Below, piece after piece: positions 59,046 through 64,000 of a stretch of DNA of 64,000 bases. Source of the stretch: Cryptomeria japonica (lineage: Eukaryota; Streptophyta; Pinopsida; Cupressales; Cupressaceae). Under the pieces are notes generated by a model that did no database searches, was not told the DNA's origin, and was given only the letters and a program-made list of their open reading frames with translations. The position numbers and the translations under genes are program-made. The stretch covers positions 172,196,361 to 172,260,360 of the forward strand of contig NC_081406.1 in NCBI RefSeq assembly GCF_030272615.1. Reading direction: 5' to 3'. Within the stretch, counting starts at the first letter, position 1. Every line of letters starts with the position of its first letter.

Positions 59046-59801
59046 GAATTACAAAAGCCCTTACTCATTGGGGATCAAAAATCAAGCTTTGAAAAGAAAA
59101 ATCTAAAAGTCAATAATAAAGAAAAGTCCTTCAGTCCAAATCAAAATCAAAAGCTATTGGACTCTGCAAAAAACAAGGTCAAGGATAAAAATCCTATGAA
59201 GCAAAAAGAGCAAGAGTTGATCTCCCCTAATATCAAAATAACTGGGGGCAAAAGTTCTAAAATTTCAAGTCAAAAAGCACACTTGTTGATCCTAAGTCTC
59301 CATCATGCTATCCTACTTTCACTTCTTTTCACAATCATAAGCCTTCATCAATCATCCACATGTTCCACACATCCTTTACCTTCTAGCGATACATCATGGA
59401 CCTTTAATGGAGCTTACTCAAAGGACTTTGTTATCAGGGATGCCCAAACTTCTTCAGGTGACACGCATACGGGCCTGTGTAGTCCACACACTAGTAATTC
59501 TATCTCAATTCCTTCATCGAGGAAGACATTCAATCAAGCTACACATCATTCAGTCAAGGAACAATGCAACTACAATCACAAGGTAAAGCCCCATACATTT
59601 GAGGTAGGTGACTTGGTTCTCAAGGAAAACCCTAAAAATCAGCAAGACAGAGAGAAAAGGGGCAAGTTCGAAACAAATTGGCTTGGTCCTTACATCATTA
59701 CAGTAGCATATGGATCTGGGGCATATCGGCTCTCAACTACAGAAGGTGAACCTTTGGAGGATCCTATTAACAGCATGCACCTTCGCAGGTTTTACACATA
59801 G
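59046..59801 (+). pseudogene. Junction segment and integrase C-terminal tail (RT to integrase core deleted)
   Basis: After the TAA the same frame continues through a Lys-rich part, a hydrophobic stretch (LLILSLHHAILLSLLFTIIS) that could be a membrane segment, and a Ser/Thr-rich part. It then reaches the integrase tail at about 59,570: HTFEVGDLVLKENP, GKFETNWLGPY, GSGAYRL and MHLRRFYT. The tail aligns with 4550-4769 of element 1. RT, both RNase H domains and the DDE core are absent, yet the reading frame is preserved. Confidence 0.8.
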
Positions 59802-59924
59802 CTCTTTAGAATATCCTAATTCAAAAATACAAAAAAATCAAAAAATTCAAAAAATACAAAAAAAAAAAACTCAAAAAATTCAAAAATACAAAAAAATTAT
59901 TAAAAAAAAAAATCGTTACTTGGT

Positions 59925-60075
59925 GAAAACCTGGCAAATAGGCGCCTTGTGACACAAAAAACATTGAAAAAATCGAAAAAAGTAAAGAGAAATAATTTCG
60001 TCCAACGGTGAAAACCACTTTGGTGGCGCCCTGGGCAAGTACCATGGTGAAAACTGGGTCACCAGCGCCATGCGT
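59925..60075 (+). other. Conserved noncoding motif after integrase tail
   Basis: GGTGAAAACCTGGCAAATAGGCGCC, then GGTGGCGCCCTGGGCAAG and GGTGAAAACTGGG. Equivalent to 4885-4965 in element 1. Confidence 0.55.
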
Positions 60076-60702
60076 AGAGACATTGCTCCTCCCTCCTTCA
60101 GGATTCACTTTCATCCTTTCACTTTGCACACACTCACATCCTATTCATTCATAATAAACTTACCCAGTCCCATCATGGCTTGTTATTGATCTACCCAAGA
60201 TTGGTTAGCCATTCATAATAAACCTCCCTTTTCACATCCCTTTCCATCCATAATAAATCAGATCCTATCTGTGGTTAAGGCAAATCCTACGTCTAGTGAT
60301 GGGTGTGGAAATGAGAACATCACATGTTTCAAGGAGTACAGTTTCTTCCAGCTTCCTTCAGTCTGTCCGCACACAATCCACAATAAAGCAACATTTGCAT
60401 CACAGATCCGCAATAAAGTTTCATCTTCTCCGCAATAAAGTATTAGTTTCATGGATTCAGTCAGTTTCAAATGAGACACAGCAGCAACAATGGGCTTCAA
60501 CAAAATCAAATCTTTCAACAGACTCAGACAACATATGGTTCAGTGCTATCTATCCTTTTTGTGAAAGTGAACATTGTGACCACAATCAAATAAAACTTAT
60601 ACAAGTGACAAGAGACACTAAACTTGAGGACTACAGTGGATGTTGGTGTCGAGTCTTGGTTTTCTTTTGATTTTATCTTTTGGTGACATGTCTTTTAGCT
60701 TT

Positions 60703-60753
60703 TCCAGGATGTCTTTGACTAGAGATTCTATCTCCAGGATGTCTTTGACTAGA
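60703..60753. repeat. 30-bp tandem duplication
   Basis: TCCAGGATGTCTTTGACTAGA occurs at 60703 and again at 60733. Confidence 0.85.
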
Positions 60754-61376
60754 AAGGCGAGGATGGGGTATCGTCACCTATTTGCATTTGCTGTCTGTGG
60801 ACTGTCTCTTAGTAATGCTATGACTTGTCCAAGGATATGAGGACACTGTGAGTCTAGTATGAACTGGGGCATTCCTTGTTTGTGACTGTCTTATCTCCAT
60901 GCAAACAGGTACAATGACTTTCTGGGTCAAACATATGCCTCGATTGTCATAACCTATTTTGCCATAATAAAGCTCAATGATGATAATTCACAAGAAGCTC
61001 TTTCACTTTCATATCTTTTGTCTTTCATCCCCCCTTTCTTGATTGACTTCCATCATCCTTCTCGAGTCCGCGTAGCCTACTATCACATGACTGAGTATAA
61101 TGACATACCAAAAACATTTGCATTTCATGTAGCTGTACCTACATTACCACATATAAGCATCTCATACATACATATAGATATCACAACTGCATCACATCCT
61201 GCACACAACACCTGTTAGCACAATTTACATTTGCATTATCATATTCATCTGCATTACTTACATTCACATTTGCATCATGCATACACATATAAAATACAAA
61301 AAAAACAAAATATTGCATTGCATCATATACATATTTGCATCCATATCATAAGCATCACATAAGAACATCTCATCAT

Positions 61377-61810
61377 ATACAGAGGAACTCACTGATCACT
61401 CCTACCAACACTATTGGTAGTGCTAATCCTATCCATGTCATGGTACCCCATGCCACGTGTCCCACCCTCATCTCCAGTCTTGGATCCTAGAACACTCATC
61501 TCAGGGCCTCTCTGTCACCATCTCGATCGTACGGAATCAACTCCCCATCAATCGGTATTCGCATAATCCTATATACATCCTCCAGGGTGACTATCATCTC
61601 ACCCATCGACAGATGAAACGTGCACGTCTCAGAGTGCCATCTCTCAACCAGCACAGTCAGCAAACCCATGTTTGCCCGAAACTCAGGCACATATAGTACA
61701 TGTCTCAAGCCCATCTCCTCGATGGCAGCTCGGTCCTCAAGTGTCAACTCAGGTCGCAACCTCTGGGTCAACGGGAATCTCTCCCCTGACTCTAGCATCG
61801 GCAAATACTC
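61377..61810 (-). pseudogene. Antisense PMD gene fragment of young element
   Basis: The minus strand after a TGCAG acceptor (61811-61813) reads EYLPMLESGERFPLTQ, VERWHSETCTFHL, GEMIVTLEDVYRIMRI and, past two stops (TGA and TAG), a degenerate VAWGTM..IGLALPIVLVGVISEFLC. It aligns with the antisense gene of element 1 from its exon start through the first half of the PMD. The rest of the PMD, the Gly run and the coiled coil are missing. A consensus donor GTGAGT on the same strand at 62356-62351 may end its upstream exon. The fragment shows that the antisense gene is an ancestral part of this Tat group. Confidence 0.72.
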
Positions 61811-61849
61811 CTGCAGTCAAGCAACTCAATCATGTCAGTTATAGTGGCA

Positions 61850-62125
61850 TTCACTGTTTATTACAAAATGCTACTCGCTATCTAAATGCATATGGCTATC
61901 TACCCTAGTGACACTCACTGTTCATCACAAAGTGTTGCTATTTATCCTAGTGGCACTCACTGTTCATCACAAAGTACTACGTGTGTGACATTCCCTGTTC
62001 ATCACAAAGTGTTACTCACATTTGCACTCCCTGTTCATCACAAAGTGCTGCTCATATTTCAGTACTCCCTGTTCATCACAAAGTACTCTATCTTGGTACT
62101 CACTATTCATCACAAAGTGCCTTGA
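61850..62125. repeat. Minisatellite-like array of TGTTCATCACAAAGT units
   Basis: TGTTCATCACAAAGT starts at 61919, 61961, 61996, 62032 and 62070, with variants near 61,857 and 62,104. Spacing is 34-42 bp and irregular. Lies just upstream (minus strand) of the antisense PMD exon. Confidence 0.75.
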
Positions 62126-62613
62126 TCTATCCTAGTCTTCCTAGAGGACCTGCTTGAGTGTATCCTCTCAACAGCTTATCCAATCGACAGCGTATGTTCA
62201 TCACAGAACTGCCGATTTGACCTAGAAGATGCAAATTCATACTTTTCAAATGCAAATGCGCTTACATGACATAAACGTGCATTTATTACATTACCTGGTA
62301 TGCATTAATGACAACAATAAATGCATCAAAGTACGAGGAGGTTTTGTGGTACTCACCGGCTCTCCTGCCTCCGTGGCCTCTAGAATCGGTGAACACGGTC
62401 GAATCTGTGAACAAAAGCCATCGCTGCTGACTGTTGCTGCTTTATTTTCGCTCTGCACTATGCTCTTGTGAATGTGTAGATGACAATGAGGATGTATTTT
62501 CCCCCGTGGTCTATCTTATAGACTACCCCTAGCCTTCGTTTCCCGAGTCAGTCTTCTTTATCCTGTGACTTTGTCACTTTATCCGGTCAGTCCATTCTAG
62601 CCTCTCTTTCTTA

Positions 62614-62761
62614 TCGAGAGATTGTCTGCAATCTTTTCAGACATTTTCATCCAATCTCTCGAGGGGGCATATCATTCCCATTCTGGGGCAACTCTGTATC
62701 AGTTCATCTTATCTTCTTTGAAACAACGCGACAAGCCGCATTGTCTCAAAGAGGGGCAAAA
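62614..62761 (+). other. Pre-PPT stem-loops and polypurine tract of young element
   Basis: TCGAGAGATTG (62614-62624) pairs with CAATCTCTCGA (62652-62662). An inner GTCTG/CAGAC hairpin lies in its loop. CTTTGA (62716-62721) pairs with TCAAAG (62746-62751). The tract AAAGAGGGGCAAAA (62748-62761) abuts the LTR. Confidence 0.78.
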
Positions 62762-63541
62762 TGTAGACACCTAAAATTGTCATGTCTAATTAAATAAATA
62801 TTTTATTTATTTAATTATCTAAGCCTAATTCTTCTATTAATTAAATAAATCTTTATTTATTTAATTAATTCATTTATCTTCTTCTAGCCTTATTTCTCAT
62901 TTAAATAAATACATTTATTTATTTAAATTATCATTTTCCTAAATTAAATAAATATCTTATTTATTTAATTATCCTACTTCTTCTATTAATTAAATAAATA
63001 TTTATTTATTTAATTAATTCATTAACCTTTTCCACCTATGACACATGTCATTCATCTCTTAATTCATACACTACCTACCCCTTTCATTATTTTATTATTT
63101 CTTTTACCTACCCTCTAATCATAGCCGACCTCCTCTTACACCTCTCAATCTTATCCCTCCATTTCATATTGTGTCTTCTATTTAAGGAGATGCCTTCTTC
63201 ATTATCAAACCCTAATCACTCAGCCTAATCAACAATTTTGGAGGACTTCGCTACACTACGATCCTACTTGCAACCACATTCCGTTCTTTGTTGAGCTCTT
63301 GTGCATATAAAAATCTGAGAGCAAATATATCAAGCAAGATCAATGGAGATAGGAAGAATGGAGATCAAAACCCTATTGGACATGTGATGGTATAATCTTT
63401 GTGATTTTGAGTTATTTGCATTGTCTTAGGTAATCTTCATATGTTATGGTGGATCTTTGTTGTTGTTAGGCTAGGGTTTGGTGGTTGAATTCATTTAGCC
63501 TTTCAATATTGTTATTATTGTATCCATTTTCACCATACACA
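62762..63541 (+). repeat. 3' LTR of young Tat-type element
   Basis: 780 bp and, by eye, identical to the 5' LTR except at 63511. It is followed directly by the target duplication CCATG and then by the interrupted minus-strand gag-protease sequence. Confidence 0.95.
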
Positions 63542-63546
63542 CCATG

Positions 63547-64000
63547 ATATGTGGATGAAGTTTAAATTAAATCCCAAAGATATATCTTGGCAAGAGTAGC
63601 TTTAAGTTGTTCAATAAGGTCATACTCTTTACCCATAGTTTGTGATATACGATGTGCTTGTAAAAGAATAGGCTGAGAGGTAGGAAGTGAATAAGGAATA
63701 ATCAGAGGATGATTAGGTTGCCTATTGTTTCGCATATTATATGTGTGAGAAACTTAATTGTCACTCTCTTGCATGATTTGTTTAGAATACTCATAAGGGC
63801 TCTTAGTAGGGTAACCTCCTTGCATAGTAATAACTTCTTTTTTAGGAGTGCAAAAGGAATCATCACTATAATTGCCTTGAACCACCAAGAGAGGTTTCTT
63901 AAGAGGTTGAGAATTTGAAAAAGGACTAGCACCTTGAGGCATGAAGAGGGGTTTATTATATGTTTCAATACCATTCACATGTATCATATTGATTGAAGAT
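63547..64000 (-). pseudogene. Gag C-terminal part of the minus-strand gypsy element
   Basis: On the minus strand open frames give NKPLFMPQGASPFSNSQ, GNYSDDSFCTPKKEV and, closer to the insertion, EYDLIEQLKATLAKIYLWDL followed by a TAA and TSSTYH. The latter is the typical gag-protease junction of this gypsy group. Reading continues at 52,383 after the nested insertion (MLKVFLNNLDIP). The frame contains several breaks. Most of gag is outside the window. Confidence 0.68.

Larger units (their letters stand above)
52384..63541 (+). mobile_element. Young non-autonomous Tat-type LTR retrotransposon, complete, 11.16 kb
   Basis: Two 780-bp LTRs (TGTAGACACC...CATACACA) with one mismatch seen and a 5-bp target duplication CCATG (52379-52383 and 63542-63546) define the element exactly. 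The order is LTR, PBS, leader with tandem repeats and a structured block, gag, protease, integrase C-terminal tail, conserved motif, antisense PMD fragment, stem-loops, polypurine tract, LTR. RT, both RNase H domains and the integrase core are missing. It therefore transposed with enzymes supplied by a relative. It sits inside the minus-strand gypsy element. Confidence 0.95.
47861..64000 (-). mobile_element. Minus-strand gypsy LTR retrotransposon, interrupted by the young Tat element
   Basis: On the minus strand the parts read gag (64,000 to 63,547), protease (52,383 to 51,948), G-patch (51,684 to 51,298), a noncoding stretch, polypurine tract (49,509 to 49,494) and LTR (49,493 to 47,861). 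The gag-protease reading resumes directly across the 52,384-63,541 insertion. The 5' LTR lies beyond the window. No RT, RNase H or integrase was found between the G-patch and the polypurine tract (only 1.8 kb), so this copy is also non-autonomous. Confidence 0.82.

Noticed and set aside
61850-62125. CRISPR-like array
   Set aside because: The repeated word is degenerate, spacing is 20-27 bases and irregular, neighbouring spacers are themselves related, and the setting is a plant retrotransposon.

Overview
The window looks like intergenic DNA from a large, repeat-rich plant nuclear genome, most probably a conifer (inference). It is AT-rich and dominated by nested LTR retrotransposons and LINEs at very different stages of decay. 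The only host-type genes are a small family of heavy-metal-associated isoprenylated protein (HIPP) genes. No rRNA, intact tRNA gene, CRISPR array or prokaryotic feature was seen.

Layout. 1-11.9 kb: 3' part of a decayed Ty3/gypsy element of the Tat clade (G-patch linker, RT, two RNase H domains, integrase, a long 3' region with an antisense plant-mobile-domain gene, PPT, 3' LTR). 12-18.7 kb: a second LTR element with a five-zinc-knuckle gag and a 3.35 kb unknown ORF but no visible pol, ending in a copia-style PPT and LTR. 18.7-19.3 kb: gypsy gag scrap. 19.3-22.6 kb and 25.1-30.1 kb: two copies of a segmental duplication, each carrying a HIPP gene on the minus strand (copy 1 open, copy 2 frameshifted); a copia 5' LTR plus PBS lies between them. 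28-30 kb: LINE-type 3' end inside duplication copy B. 30.9-33.6 kb: 5'-truncated LINE on the minus strand with a 16-bp target duplication and an extra ORF after its RNase H. 35.9-37.7 kb: copia integrase fragment split by a Tat-family solo LTR. 38.4-39.5 kb: LINE fragment. 40.7-43.1 kb: third, open HIPP gene and a fourth HIPP remnant (promoter side and exon 1 only). 45.4 kb: a complete 333-bp TRIM element. 46.6-64 kb: a three-level nest in which a plus-strand LINE is cut by a minus-strand gypsy element, which is cut by a very young plus-strand Tat-type element.

The young element (52,384-63,541) is the best-preserved mobile element. Its LTRs are 780 bp each with one mismatch seen, its target duplication is CCATG, and it has a PBS, a PPT, a gag-protease frame and an antisense gene fragment. 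It lacks RT, RNase H and the catalytic part of integrase; the frame runs from protease into the integrase C-terminal tail. It must therefore have been moved in trans. The decayed element at the left edge encodes the missing enzymes and shares its post-integrase motif, antisense gene and pre-PPT stem-loops, so it represents the kind of relative that could act as helper.

Decay pattern. Several long reading frames stay in one frame for 2-3 kb while carrying 14-17 premature stops, mostly TAG. The simplest reading is C-to-T decay of CAG and CGA codons in methylated, silenced elements. All positions were read by eye; boundaries given as approximate are marked so.
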